Positions 7,975 through 15,659 of a stretch of DNA of 24,164 bases are shown here, piece after piece. The position numbers and the translations under genes were made by a program. The notes under the pieces were generated by a model. The model did no database searches and was not told where the DNA came from. It saw only the letters and a program-made list of their open reading frames with translations. The DNA is from JACRGC01 sp035288785 (lineage in GTDB: Archaea > Micrarchaeota > Micrarchaeia > Norongarragalinales > SBBD01): assembly GCA_035288785.1 (NCBI GenBank), contig DATDZF010000087.1:1-24164 (forward strand). Reading direction: 5' to 3'. How positions within the stretch are numbered: the first letter of the stretch is position 1; every line of letters starts with the position of its first letter.

Positions 7975-8916
7975 ATGCGAATACTAGTCACCGGGGGATG
8001 CGGCTTCATCGGCAGCCATGTAGTCGACGAGCTTACTTCCCGCGGACATGAAGTCGAGGTTCTCAGCAGGCCTAATTGCAATTTGAGCAATATCCGCGAG
8101 CATAAAAGCATTGTGCACCACAACGCCGACATATCGGATAGGGAAAAGGTTTTTGCCGAAATCGGGAAGGGGCTGGATGGGATCATTCACATGTCCGCCC
8201 TGGTAAATGTGGATCAATCCAGGAACGAACCCCTGCGTTTTCTTGATGTCAACGTAGGCGGCACCGTGAACGTGATGGAAGCCGCCAGGCAAAAAGGCAT
8301 ACCAAGATATCTGCATATGAGCACCTGCGAAGTTTACGGGAACATACCCTCTGGGAAGGCAACTGAAGAGCAGCCGCTCAACCCCAGGTCGCCCTATGCC
8401 GTAAGCAAGTTCGCGGCCGAAAGGTATGTGCTAGCTTACGCACACACCTACCCCGAGATGGGCATTAGGATGGTCCGCGGCTTTAACCAATACGGCCCAA
8501 GGCAGTCGGCGGAGAAGTTCGGGGCAGTGATTCCCAAGTTCATCACCCAAGCGCTGAAAGGCGAGCGCATGAAGGTTTTCGGCGGCGGGGAGCAGACCCG
8601 GGATTATGTGTTTGCGAAGGACACTGCAAGGGGCATCAGTGATGCATTCGAAAATACCACGCTAGCAAATGGCGAAATCATCAACCTTGCAACCGGGCTG
8701 GACTACAGCATAATGCAAATAGCAGTTAGGATCGCAGAGCTTACAGGCAAAGCGCCAAAGGAGGCAATCGAGCACGTCGATGGCCGGCCGGGCGAGCTGA
8801 TGCGCAGCATTGGTGATTCAAGCAAAGCAAAGGCGCTTCTTGGCTGGGTGCCAACGGTGAAATTCGATGAAGGCCTCAAAATAACCTACGACTGGTTCAG
8901 GGCGCAAATGAAATGA
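7975..8916 (+). CDS. NAD-dependent epimerase/dehydratase (extended SDR), UDP-glucose 4-epimerase-like
   Basis: Sugar-nucleotide SDR of 313 residues. TGGCGFIGSH (6-15) is the dinucleotide site, MSTCEVYG the Ser/Thr region, and YAVSK (Tyr141/Lys145) the catalytic pair. RGFNQYGPRQ and GGGEQTRDYVFAKDTARG in the C-terminal half match the UDP-hexose 4-epimerase / dTDP-glucose 4,6-dehydratase branch. The lack of the HldD signature makes an ADP-heptose 6-epimerase role unlikely. GAGG precedes ATG 7975 at good spacing. Its stop codon overlaps the next start as ATGA, so the two are translationally coupled. Probably supplies a modified UDP-, dTDP- or GDP-sugar for the neighbouring transferases; substrate unknown. 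Confidence 0.88.
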   Translation: MRILVTGGCGFIGSHVVDELTSRGHEVEVLSRPNCNLSNIREHKSIVHHNADISDREKVFAEIGKGLDGIIHMSALVNVDQSRNEPLRFLDVNVGGTVNVMEAARQKGIPRYLHMSTCEVYGNIPSGKATEEQPLNPRSPYAVSKFAAERYVLAYAHTYPEMGIRMVRGFNQYGPRQSAEKFGAVIPKFITQALKGERMKVFGGGEQTRDYVFAKDTARGISDAFENTTLANGEIINLATGLDYSIMQIAVRIAELTGKAPKEAIEHVDGRPGELMRSIGDSSKAKALLGWVPTVKFDEGLKITYDWFRAQMK

Positions 8917-9980
8917 TCAAGGTTGCTCTCGTGGTTGGCACCTACACTGGCGGCGGGATTGGCGTTGTGGTCGATTCACTTGTTCGTGAAGCGGCCCCAC
9001 TTGGCGTCGAATATACCGTTGTAACTAAAAGGGCGCTTGCCAGGACAAAATATGCAAAAACCATTGTGCATCCTGCCCATTCGCTTTCATTGCTTGATGC
9101 CCTGAAAAAATTCGACATCATCCACGTGATGGGCGGCTCGATCCTGGTAATCCCTTCGCTCCTTTCGGGAAAACCGACGGTTTTCACATTCCAAGGCCAA
9201 TCTCCGCCCCATCTGCACGGGGGCCTTGTGAAAAATTCCAAGGCGTATGCAATTGAAGCGCTGTATGCGGCAACAATCCGGAAATTTGATGTCATCACAA
9301 GCGCAAGCAAATTCGGCATGGACGATCTGACACGCAGGTATGGCGTGAAAAAATCCGTCTGGATACCAAACGGTGTCGATAGGAAAATATTCCATCCACT
9401 GCCAGCAAAGGACCCAGGCGTGCGTGCAATCCGGAAAAAATTCCCCCGCAAATTGCTCCTTGGCGTTGGCAACTTGTACCCGGTAAAGGGATGGATGGAA
9501 ACACTCAAGTGGTTTGAATCATACATTGAGGCGGGTAGCAAGGCTAGTTTGGCAATTGCAGGCGAGGGGGTATTGAGAAAACCCATGCTCGAAAAAATAC
9601 GCCGCGGCAAATTAAGGGGCCGCGTGGCGCTTCTTGGCGAGATTTCGCTGGAAAGCCTCAACAAATACTACAATGCGTGCGATGCATACGTCTCGGGATC
9701 GCCTTACGAGGGATTCTGCCTGCCCGCAATAGAGGCGCTTGCCTGCGGAAAGCCGATTTGCGTAAGGAGGCGCGGCGCCATGATAGAGCATGCGCTTGAC
9801 TCTGGCTGCGGCGCGGTTTTCGATGACAGCGCAAAGTCGTTTGCAAATGCCACAAATGCCGTTCTTGCGATGAAGCCATCCGTTGTCAGGAGAAAGGCGG
9901 CAAAATACCTAGGGCCATTCACCTGGGAAAACGCAGCTTTGGAGTACGTAAAAATTTACCGGAAACTGATAAAAGGCTGA
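8913..9980 (+). CDS. Family 4 glycosyltransferase (GT-B)
   Basis: Retaining GT4 enzyme of 355 residues. The N-terminus VVGTYTGGGIGVVVDSL carries the glycine-rich acceptor/donor loop. The C-terminal domain has LLLGVGNLYPVKGWMETLKWF and an intact EX7E motif in SPYEGFCLPAIEALACG (Glu266 and Glu274), unlike the other two GT4 proteins of this window. The start overlaps the preceding SDR gene by four bases (ATGA), and the next GT2 gene begins 6 bases after its stop. Likely adds one residue to the lipid-linked glycan on the cytosolic face. Donor unknown; the coupling suggests that the product of the SDR gene may be its donor (inference). Confidence 0.92.
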   Translation: MIKVALVVGTYTGGGIGVVVDSLVREAAPLGVEYTVVTKRALARTKYAKTIVHPAHSLSLLDALKKFDIIHVMGGSILVIPSLLSGKPTVFTFQGQSPPHLHGGLVKNSKAYAIEALYAATIRKFDVITSASKFGMDDLTRRYGVKKSVWIPNGVDRKIFHPLPAKDPGVRAIRKKFPRKLLLGVGNLYPVKGWMETLKWFESYIEAGSKASLAIAGEGVLRKPMLEKIRRGKLRGRVALLGEISLESLNKYYNACDAYVSGSPYEGFCLPAIEALACGKPICVRRRGAMIEHALDSGCGAVFDDSAKSFANATNAVLAMKPSVVRRKAAKYLGPFTWENAALEYVKIYRKLIKG

Positions 9981-9986
9981 ACAAGC

Positions 9987-10940
9987 ATGGCAATAGGAAT
10001 TTCTGTAATTGTGGCGTGCAAAAACGAGCAAAGGGACATCCCAAAATGCATCAATGCGCTTCTTTGCCAAACCTTCCCTAAAGGGAGGTTCGAAATGGTA
10101 TTCGTGGATGGCGGCTCAACCGATGGCACGCTTGGGATAATTGGGAAATATGCAAAAAGGGCCCGCAACATAATGCTTGTGAATGAAAGCGGGAAACCAA
10201 AATCTGCCGGCCATGCACGCAACCAGGGAGCAAAGCTCTCGAGGGGGGGAATTCTTGTTTTTTTCGATGCTGATGCGGTACCAACGAAGGGGTACCTGGC
10301 GGAAATCTCGAGGATGCCAAAGCCCGCGTTAGCAGCCAGTTCCAATGTACGACCATTTCCCTCAAAAAGCATATGGGCCGCATTAAGGGAATGCGAAACG
10401 CTCGCATCAAATTACCTAATCGAATCCGGACATGGAACGCAATTCCCAAATATCTTCAGGAAAAAATTCTTCCTCGAAATGGGAGGTTATGAGGCCAAAT
10501 ACAGGTATGGCGAGGATTTGCGCCTGCTGGAAAAGATGAAAGGCGAGGGGGCAAATCCAATTAACCTGCCTAGGGCGGTCATCTTCCACCGGGACCCCGA
10601 CTCACTTGGCGAAATTGCAGCGCAGTCGCGGTTTTGGGGCAGTGGTTTTTACGCGTTATTCATGTCCGACCCCGGAAGGCACTTTCCAAGGCTCGCCCTG
10701 GTAGCCGCCCGCGCGCTTTGGCTCCCGCTTTACCTGGCCTATCTCGCATTCCCGCTTAATTTGCTGCTCTTCCTTGCTGGCGGGGTTTTCCTGGCAAGCG
10801 TCGCGGACGCCGCCATCCAGCTTTACAGGTCCACCAGAATGGGCGCAAAATTTCGCAACGCAATCCTGATTATGCCATTTAGGATGATCAGATCGCTTTA
10901 TTTCCTTCAGGGCTTCCTGATGGCGATGCTTGCACGCTAA
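9987..10940 (+). CDS. Family 2 glycosyltransferase with C-terminal membrane segments
   Basis: GT2 enzyme of 317 residues. SVIVACKNE (6-14), FVDGGSTDGT (39-48) and VFFDADAVP (91-99, DAD at 94-96) form the nucleotide and metal site. RYGEDLRLLEKM (Glu176-Asp177) carries the acidic pair expected for the catalytic base. Two hydrophobic stretches near 230-270 and 288-315 indicate a membrane-anchored C-terminus. AAGGCTGA upstream of ATG 9987 is a reasonable ribosome binding site. It is the last gene of the plus-strand operon; downstream lies a tandem repeat region and a convergent operon. Donor and linkage unknown. Confidence 0.9.
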   Translation: MAIGISVIVACKNEQRDIPKCINALLCQTFPKGRFEMVFVDGGSTDGTLGIIGKYAKRARNIMLVNESGKPKSAGHARNQGAKLSRGGILVFFDADAVPTKGYLAEISRMPKPALAASSNVRPFPSKSIWAALRECETLASNYLIESGHGTQFPNIFRKKFFLEMGGYEAKYRYGEDLRLLEKMKGEGANPINLPRAVIFHRDPDSLGEIAAQSRFWGSGFYALFMSDPGRHFPRLALVAARALWLPLYLAYLAFPLNLLLFLAGGVFLASVADAAIQLYRSTRMGAKFRNAILIMPFRMIRSLYFLQGFLMAMLAR

Positions 10941-10954
10941 ATGGAGCGCCCTTT

Positions 10955-11090
10955 GGGGGGAATAATTATTTAGCTCCAGATTTTCGAGCCCTACAAATGG
11001 CAAAATGTAAATTTTTCGGGGAAGTATTATTTAGCCCTAAAAATCTTGCGAGCCTTTCGAATGGTAAAATGTAATATTCATTTTTCGGGC
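10955..11090. repeat. Two tandem imperfect direct repeats (about 62 and 74 bases)
   Basis: Copy 1 spans about 10955-11016 and copy 2 about 11017-11090. Shared blocks, in order, are GGGGAA, ATTATTTAGC, CGAGCC, AATGG, AAAATGTAA and ATTTTTCGGG, and they are roughly three quarters identical. In both copies AAAAT and ATTTT can pair around a loop (GTAA in copy 1; a five-base-longer loop in copy 2), so the insertion falls inside the loop. GGAGC (10943-10947) can also pair with GCTCC (10973-10977). The array sits between two convergent operons, so it may hold transcript ends or a small RNA. No protein-coding potential seen. Confidence 0.7.
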
Positions 11091-11139
11091 AAATGGGCAT
11101 TAGGATCCTAGCCGTACCTGGAAAGCGGCCTTACCCTCA

Positions 11140-11688
11140 CTACTTCTTTATGCATTCAAGCTCGAAATGGAGGCTTGCCGCCGGGAAAATGAACGCCATT
11201 TTCGCCTCGTAGAAGCCCGGAAACCTGTTTGCAAACCAGCCGAAGATGAGTTCGTATGGCGGCCACACGAAGAGAATTCGCTTCTTTATTATCCTGAACT
11301 TCGCATTCGAATAGAAGCCGAAGGATTTCCCCAAATGCTTCGATGGGTCGAAATAATCGAAGGACTGGGAGGAAAAAGGGTGCTTGTGGGTCGGGTCCGC
11401 ATAGAAATCCGAGCTTGAAAAGTGGGGGGTGTTGATGATGAGCCTACCTTTGCCCTTGAGGATGCGGTGGATTTCATCCATCACGAAAAGCACATCGTCG
11501 AGATGCTCAAACACATGGTTGGAGTAGACCACATCGAACTGCCCGGATTTGAACGGGAACTTTTTGCCGCTGGCAATATTGAACACTACGTCGGTAGCGG
11601 GGGTTTTGACACGGTCAAGCCCCACCACAATATCGCCTTTCCGGCCCTCGAATTTGCTATTTCCGCATCCCAGGTCCAGTATCCTCAT
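11140..11688 (-). CDS. Class I SAM-dependent methyltransferase
   Basis: Small methyltransferase of 182 residues. Motif I is RILDLGCGNSKF (2-13), with Asp5 and the glycine loop that binds S-adenosylmethionine; FDVVYSNHVFEHLDD and the LKGKGRLIINTPH region are the post-II/III motifs of the Methyltransf_11 group. The start lies 6 bases after the stop of the heptose kinase gene, making it the last gene of the gmhA-gmhB-hldC-hldA operon. The position suggests that it methylates a heptose-containing glycan or a heptose nucleotide, but the sequence only shows the fold. The N-terminus begins directly at motif I, so it lacks the extra N-terminal helix common in this family. Confidence 0.88.
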   Translation of the reverse strand: MRILDLGCGNSKFEGRKGDIVVGLDRVKTPATDVVFNIASGKKFPFKSGQFDVVYSNHVFEHLDDVLFVMDEIHRILKGKGRLIINTPHFSSSDFYADPTHKHPFSSQSFDYFDPSKHLGKSFGFYSNAKFRIIKKRILFVWPPYELIFGWFANRFPGFYEAKMAFIFPAASLHFELECIKK

Positions 11689-11694
11689 TGAATT

Positions 11695-12669
11695 CTACCC
11701 CGATCTCATCTTAAGCGCCATAATCTCGCTTATGGTCGGCGCCGCGGTGCCCACTTTTTCCACTACCACGGCTGCGGCTAAGTTCGCAACGCTCGCCGAA
11801 TCCCTAAGGCCCGCTTTGCACGCAAGGCAAAGCGCCAATGCTGCAGCAACGCTATCCCCGGCCCCGCTTACATCCACAGCTTTTGCACGGATTCCCGGAA
11901 TCAGCAACGAATCATTATTTTCCACAAGCAGCATCCCCTTCTCGCCCATTGTCACTATAAGCCCAAGCGGCCTTAGCCGCAAGAACAGATCCCTCCCGGC
12001 TTTTTTTGCATCAGCAGTGGACGATATCCCAATCCCCGTTTCCTTCGAGAGCTCCAGGAGGTTCGGCTTTAGGATGCTCGCCTTGCTAATCCCGTAATTG
12101 AGGTAATTTTTTGAATCCACAACACTGGGTATGCCGCGCTTCTTTGCCCCCCCAACAACTGCATTTGCAATTCCCTTTGTTATCGCGCCCTTGTTGTAAT
12201 CGGATACTACAACTGCATCCGCATTTGGCAATTCCCTGAAGAATGATTTCAGGATTTTCGCCCCGATGGCTTTGCTGCATGGGATTGCAACCTCCTCATC
12301 GACCCGAATCATATGCCGGCCATGGCCAAGGATGCGCATTTTTTTTGTTGTCGGGCGGGAGGCGTCCTCGACGGAATTTGCCATGCCAATACCGGCTGAT
12401 GCCGCGAGCTTGCGCATCCTCCGCCCGGCCTCGTCACGGCCAACTAGCCCCACAACATCCGCCTCTCCTCCAAGGGCAACAACATTATTTGCAACGTTAG
12501 CCGCCCCTCCCAGGCAGAAATAATGCGATGAAGCATTAACGATGGGCACAGGCGCTTCGGGCGATACGCGCGAAATTTCCCCGGAATAGTATTCGTCGAG
12601 CATCAAATCCCCGACAATAAGCACGCGCTTTCCCTTGAATGATTTCAATAGCTTGGAAAGGTCCTCCAT
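11695..12669 (-). CDS. hldA: D-glycero-beta-D-manno-heptose-7-phosphate kinase (HldA / RfaE domain I type)
   Basis: PfkB-family kinase of 324 residues, matching the N-terminal half of bacterial HldE. It would phosphorylate heptose 7-phosphate at C1 using ATP. Visible: VLIVGDLMLDEYYSGEISR at the N-terminus, the family hallmark SPEAPVPIV, GGAANVANNV for substrate binding, and DVSGAGDSVAA with catalytic Asp272. SDYNKGAIT and LKPNLLELSK are also typical of RfaE1 rather than ribokinase. The bifunctional HldE of many bacteria is split here into two adjacent genes, with the adenylyltransferase ending 4 bases upstream. A PfkB kinase points to the ADP-heptose route; the GDP-heptose route uses a GHMP kinase (HddA). 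Confidence 0.92.
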   Translation of the reverse strand: MEDLSKLLKSFKGKRVLIVGDLMLDEYYSGEISRVSPEAPVPIVNASSHYFCLGGAANVANNVVALGGEADVVGLVGRDEAGRRMRKLAASAGIGMANSVEDASRPTTKKMRILGHGRHMIRVDEEVAIPCSKAIGAKILKSFFRELPNADAVVVSDYNKGAITKGIANAVVGGAKKRGIPSVVDSKNYLNYGISKASILKPNLLELSKETGIGISSTADAKKAGRDLFLRLRPLGLIVTMGEKGMLLVENNDSLLIPGIRAKAVDVSGAGDSVAAALALCLACKAGLRDSASVANLAAAVVVEKVGTAAPTISEIMALKMRSG

Positions 12670-12673
12670 CCGA

Positions 12674-13234
12674 TCACTTTGGTGATGTTTTTGAAATTTT
12701 TCGGATCAACGATGTTGTCGAATGCCCCTTGTTGAACGGCACGATCCGGACCTGCCCGCCATATTTCCTAACCAGGGGGGTTTCTGGCAGGGAACTTGGG
12801 GAATAATCGCCACCCTTCACATGGAAAGCAGGCCTTGCCTTTGCAATGAGCTCGGATGGAAGGTTGCCGCCGAATATGCAGACGTAATCGACGTCCTCAA
12901 GGCCGCAAAGCACCTCCGCCCTTTCCATTTCCGGGACTATTGGCCTATTCCCGCCCTTAAGGGCGCGCGCGCTCCTGTCAGAATTTACGCCAACAATAAG
13001 GATATCCCCCAGCGCCTTTGCCGATTTCAGGTACCGCACATGCCCCACATGCAGCAGATCGAAAACGCCATTCGTGGTAACGATGGTTTTTCCCTCTGAC
13101 CGAAGTTTCCTGCAAAGCGCATCAAGCCTGGCAAATGGGATGAATTTTCCATTTTTCATTTTGCGTCTACCCCAAAGATGTCCCGCTTTCGAAGGATTTT
13201 GGCGCTCAAAGATGCGTTCAAGAAGCCAATGCAA
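12674..13234 (-). CDS. hldC: D-glycero-beta-D-manno-heptose 1-phosphate adenylyltransferase (HldC / RfaE domain II type)
   Basis: Cytidylyltransferase-like nucleotidyltransferase that would make ADP-heptose from heptose 1-phosphate and ATP. TTNGVFDLLHVGHVRYL carries the HxGH signature (62-65); GVNSDRSARALKG and RPIVPEMERAEVL are RfaE2 hallmarks, and GHSTTSLI replaces the usual C-terminal S/TTxxI motif. The open frame starts at TTG 13234, 3 bases after gmhB, with AAGGAGG 11 bases upstream. An in-frame ATG at 13159 would give 161 residues, the usual length of stand-alone HldC, so the first 25 residues may not be translated. The enzyme class separates this from HddC, which is a GDP-mannose-pyrophosphorylase-like guanylyltransferase. 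Confidence 0.9.
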   Translation of the reverse strand: MHWLLERIFERQNPSKAGHLWGRRKMKNGKFIPFARLDALCRKLRSEGKTIVTTNGVFDLLHVGHVRYLKSAKALGDILIVGVNSDRSARALKGGNRPIVPEMERAEVLCGLEDVDYVCIFGGNLPSELIAKARPAFHVKGGDYSPSSLPETPLVRKYGGQVRIVPFNKGHSTTSLIRKISKTSPK

Positions 13235-13237
13235 TGA

Positions 13238-13780
13238 TTAAGGCGCCTCCTTAATAATCATTTTCGCAGCCTCCAGCAGATCCCTTGCCACAAGGTCCGG
13301 CTTTGCACCATATTTCCCATCCTTGCCGCCATAGCCGGTCTTTACGAGGACCGACCTATATCCGCCGCGCCTGGCCGCTTCCATGTCCGATGACTTGTCA
13401 CCGATCACGTAGCACTCTTTTGGATCAAGGGCAAATTGCGCCTGCGCCTCCTTGAAGTTTTTCACATTCGGCTTCCTGCAGCTGCACAGCTCATCCGCAT
13501 GGTGCGGGCAAAGGAAGATTTCCTTGCTCGTAATATCGATTCCATTCGCCTTCATCATGGAAAGCATTTTCAGGTGGATTGCCTCAAGCTGCGGCCAGGA
13601 TATCTTCCCCTTTGCTATCCCCGACTGGTTGGTGACAAGGATGAGCTTGAAGCCGTGGGATTGGAGCATTTTCAGGGCGGGAAGGGAGCCCTCGATGAAC
13701 TCAAACCTCTCATGGTCGTTCAAGTACTCGACTTCCTTGTTGATAGTACCATCTCTATCAATGAATACCCCTTTGACCAT
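13238..13780 (-). CDS. gmhB: D-glycero-beta-D-manno-heptose 1,7-bisphosphate 7-phosphatase (GmhB, HAD-IIIA)
   Basis: HAD phosphatase of 180 residues removing the C7 phosphate of heptose 1,7-bisphosphate. FIDRDGTIN supplies nucleophile Asp8 and acid/base Asp10; LVTNQSGIAKG is the GmhB form of HAD motif II; CPHHADELCSC (Cys91, His93, Cys99, Cys101) is the structural zinc loop characteristic of GmhB; VIGDKSSDMEAA is motif IV with the metal-binding Asp. All catalytic residues appear intact. It follows gmhA by 14 bases and precedes hldC by 3. Histidinol-phosphate phosphatases (HisB-N) share the fold, but the context of gmhA/hldA/hldC favours GmhB. Confidence 0.93.
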   Translation of the reverse strand: MVKGVFIDRDGTINKEVEYLNDHERFEFIEGSLPALKMLQSHGFKLILVTNQSGIAKGKISWPQLEAIHLKMLSMMKANGIDITSKEIFLCPHHADELCSCRKPNVKNFKEAQAQFALDPKECYVIGDKSSDMEAARRGGYRSVLVKTGYGGKDGKYGAKPDLVARDLLEAAKMIIKEAP

Positions 13781-13794
13781 GCAGACCAGCTCAA

Positions 13795-14364
13795 CTAAAA
13801 TAGGCTTTTTTCAATAAGGTCGCAGATTATGTGCCCTATTGCGATATGGACCTCCTGGATCTTGTCGGTTTCCTGGGACGGCACGCGAATGCATACATCG
13901 GCAAGGCGCCGTAACTTGCCGCCATCCTGGCCGGTTAGGGCAACTACTTTCATCCCCCTCTTCCTTGCTTCTTTTGCCGCAGCGAGCACGTTCCCGGAAT
14001 TGCCAGAAGTGCTAAGGGCAAGCAGGACATCGCCCGCAGCTCCATGCGCCTCAACTTGCCTCTTGAAAACAATTTCGTACGCATAATCGTTTGAAAGCGA
14101 GGTAAGAATGGAGGTATCGGTTGAAAGGGCAATGGCAGGAAGCGCCCGGCGTTCCTTTTTGAAACGCCCAACCAGCTCGGCAGCAATATGCTGGGAATCG
14201 GCAGCAGATCCACCATTGCCGCAAATCAGGAGTTTATTTCCGGCAGCGTATGCGGCCAATAGGAGTTTGAATGCCTTTTCGATGTCGGCTGCGCATTGTG
14301 AGGCGCTCTTGCGCCTTATTTCTGCCCCTTCGTTTAGTTGCTTTTTTATCTCATCAATTTCCAC
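13795..14364 (-). CDS. gmhA: Sedoheptulose 7-phosphate isomerase (GmhA)
   Basis: SIS-domain isomerase converting sedoheptulose 7-phosphate to D-glycero-D-manno-heptose 7-phosphate, the committed step to nucleotide heptose. CGNGGSAADSQHIAAELVGRF (starting near 48) is the GmhA signature; Glu63 and His173 fall where the bacterial enzyme has its catalytic Glu and His. ALSTDTSILTSLSNDY and LSTSGNSGNV complete the phosphosugar site. Length (189) matches bacterial GmhA. The start is GTG 14364, preceded by GGGGG at five bases. First gene of a compact five-gene operon (gaps of 3 to 14 bases). The DiaA and phosphoheptose isomerase-like paralogues share the fold, but the operon removes doubt. Confidence 0.94.
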   Translation of the reverse strand: MEIDEIKKQLNEGAEIRRKSASQCAADIEKAFKLLLAAYAAGNKLLICGNGGSAADSQHIAAELVGRFKKERRALPAIALSTDTSILTSLSNDYAYEIVFKRQVEAHGAAGDVLLALSTSGNSGNVLAAAKEARKRGMKVVALTGQDGGKLRRLADVCIRVPSQETDKIQEVHIAIGHIICDLIEKSLF

Positions 14365-14412
14365 ATAAACCCCCTTGAATCAGTTAGGAGTTGGGGCATT
14401 TATATATTTAGC
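14365..14412 (-). promoter_or_regulatory. Promoter and ribosome binding site of the gmhA heptose operon
   Basis: A strong archaeal TATA box (TAAATATATAAA on the minus strand, plus-strand 14398-14410) lies about 27 bases before an expected start near 14377. The short leader then holds GGGGG (14374-14370) five bases before GTG 14364. The arrangement mirrors that of aglB: TATA, short leader, G run, non-ATG start. Confidence 0.6.
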
Positions 14413-14495
14413 CATTACATTAGCCCCTCCGTGCCGGTTATATTGGAACATCAGCAATATTGCATATTCGGCGCTTTTTTAGGAAATTAGCCTAA

Positions 14496-15659
14496 TCACA
14501 TCGAGCGGATGATGCCTGCAACCTGCCTTGCCGATTCCTTCCAATTGAATTTTTTGGCTTGCTTAAGCCCCTTTCTCCTAAGCGCATCCCTAAGCTTCGA
14601 ATTCCCAAGGAGCGTAAGGATCGAGGATGCAAACTTGCTTGGATCGCTCGGCGGAACTTTGATTGCGGCATCGCCCACTGCTTCAGGAAGGGAGGCAGCA
14701 TCCGTGGTAAGGACGGGGCAGCCGCAGGCCATTGCCTCGAGCGGGGGCAGGCCAAAACCCGCATATTCACACGGATAAACCAAAATATCGGCCGTTCGGT
14801 AGAGCAAGGGCATGTCCTCGTCTGGCACGTAGTCCAAAACCGCCGTATCCGGAAGCAAGCCATATTTTCGGAGTTGCAAAAGCATATTTTCCCGGCCAGA
14901 TGGCCAGCCCGGCATGCCGACCTTTACAAAAAGGAATTTCCTTTTCTCTTTCACGAGGGTAAGCGCCCTAAAGAGGGTGTCAAGATTCTGCCTGGGCTCT
15001 TCCGACCCCACATACAAAACCAGGGGCCTTTTTCCAAGGCCATATTTTTCCCGGATACGCCAGCCATCCGCGCTCGCCTTAAAATGGCCAGGGTCCACGC
15101 CCGGGTATACCACCTCAATTTTAGAGGGGGGAATGCCCAAATGTGCGATCAGCTCGTTTTTAGTAAATTTTGAAATTGCGATTATTTTGTCCGCCCGCCT
15201 CACTCCCAGCATGTTAAGCCAGGTAATGAAACGCCGGTATGGCGGGAAATTCCCTGGCGCAATATAGGGGTAGATGTCATAGACTGTCACCAGTTTCTTC
15301 CTGCCCGAAAAAAGCAGGGGGATGAGAAGCAAATATCCAAGCGTTTGGGAAGCAATATGCACTACCCGGCTGCGGCTTTTTTTTGCAATCAGGAAAGGGT
15401 AGCAGAAAAACAAATACATTTGGTTCAAAGCCGAAGAGCTGCGCTTTGAAAAGCCGATTTCTGTGACGGATACGCCGTAGTGGGAAAGCCGGGTGTGAAT
15501 TTCCCGCATGTAGCGCAAAATCCCAAAGTTCTTCTTGTGGGATTCGAACAATTCCCCTGCAATGAGATCTATTTCCATCGACATCCCTAGAATGCGCAGG
15601 CCTTTGCATGCCTTCGGACAAAACCCCTTCCATTGGGCCAACGATAGCCCGTCAATCAC
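14496..15659 (-). CDS. Family 4 glycosyltransferase (GT-B), atypical EX7E motif
   Basis: GT4 enzyme of 387 residues by the longest frame. The C-terminal domain has VLYVGSEEPRQNLDTLFRAL, typical of the mannosyl/rhamnosyl-transferase group, and PCEYAGFGLPPLEAMACG. In the last motif the first Glu of EX7E is replaced by Ala300 (Glu308 is intact; Glu298 is two residues off register). GTG 15659 overlaps the upstream C-methyltransferase stop as GTGA, but homologous GT4 proteins normally begin near MSMEIDLIAGE, so ATG 15584 or 15578 may be the true start. The coupling implies that the methylated sugar made upstream is its substrate (inference). Donor unknown. Confidence 0.9.
   Translation of the reverse strand: MIDGLSLAQWKGFCPKACKGLRILGMSMEIDLIAGELFESHKKNFGILRYMREIHTRLSHYGVSVTEIGFSKRSSSALNQMYLFFCYPFLIAKKSRSRVVHIASQTLGYLLLIPLLFSGRKKLVTVYDIYPYIAPGNFPPYRRFITWLNMLGVRRADKIIAISKFTKNELIAHLGIPPSKIEVVYPGVDPGHFKASADGWRIREKYGLGKRPLVLYVGSEEPRQNLDTLFRALTLVKEKRKFLFVKVGMPGWPSGRENMLLQLRKYGLLPDTAVLDYVPDEDMPLLYRTADILVYPCEYAGFGLPPLEAMACGCPVLTTDAASLPEAVGDAAIKVPPSDPSKFASSILTLLGNSKLRDALRRKGLKQAKKFNWKESARQVAGIIRSM

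Noticed and set aside
7975..8916. HldD (ADP-heptose 6-epimerase)
   Set aside because: The substrate-region motifs match UDP-hexose epimerase/dehydratase types; none of the four SDRs in the window resembles HldD.
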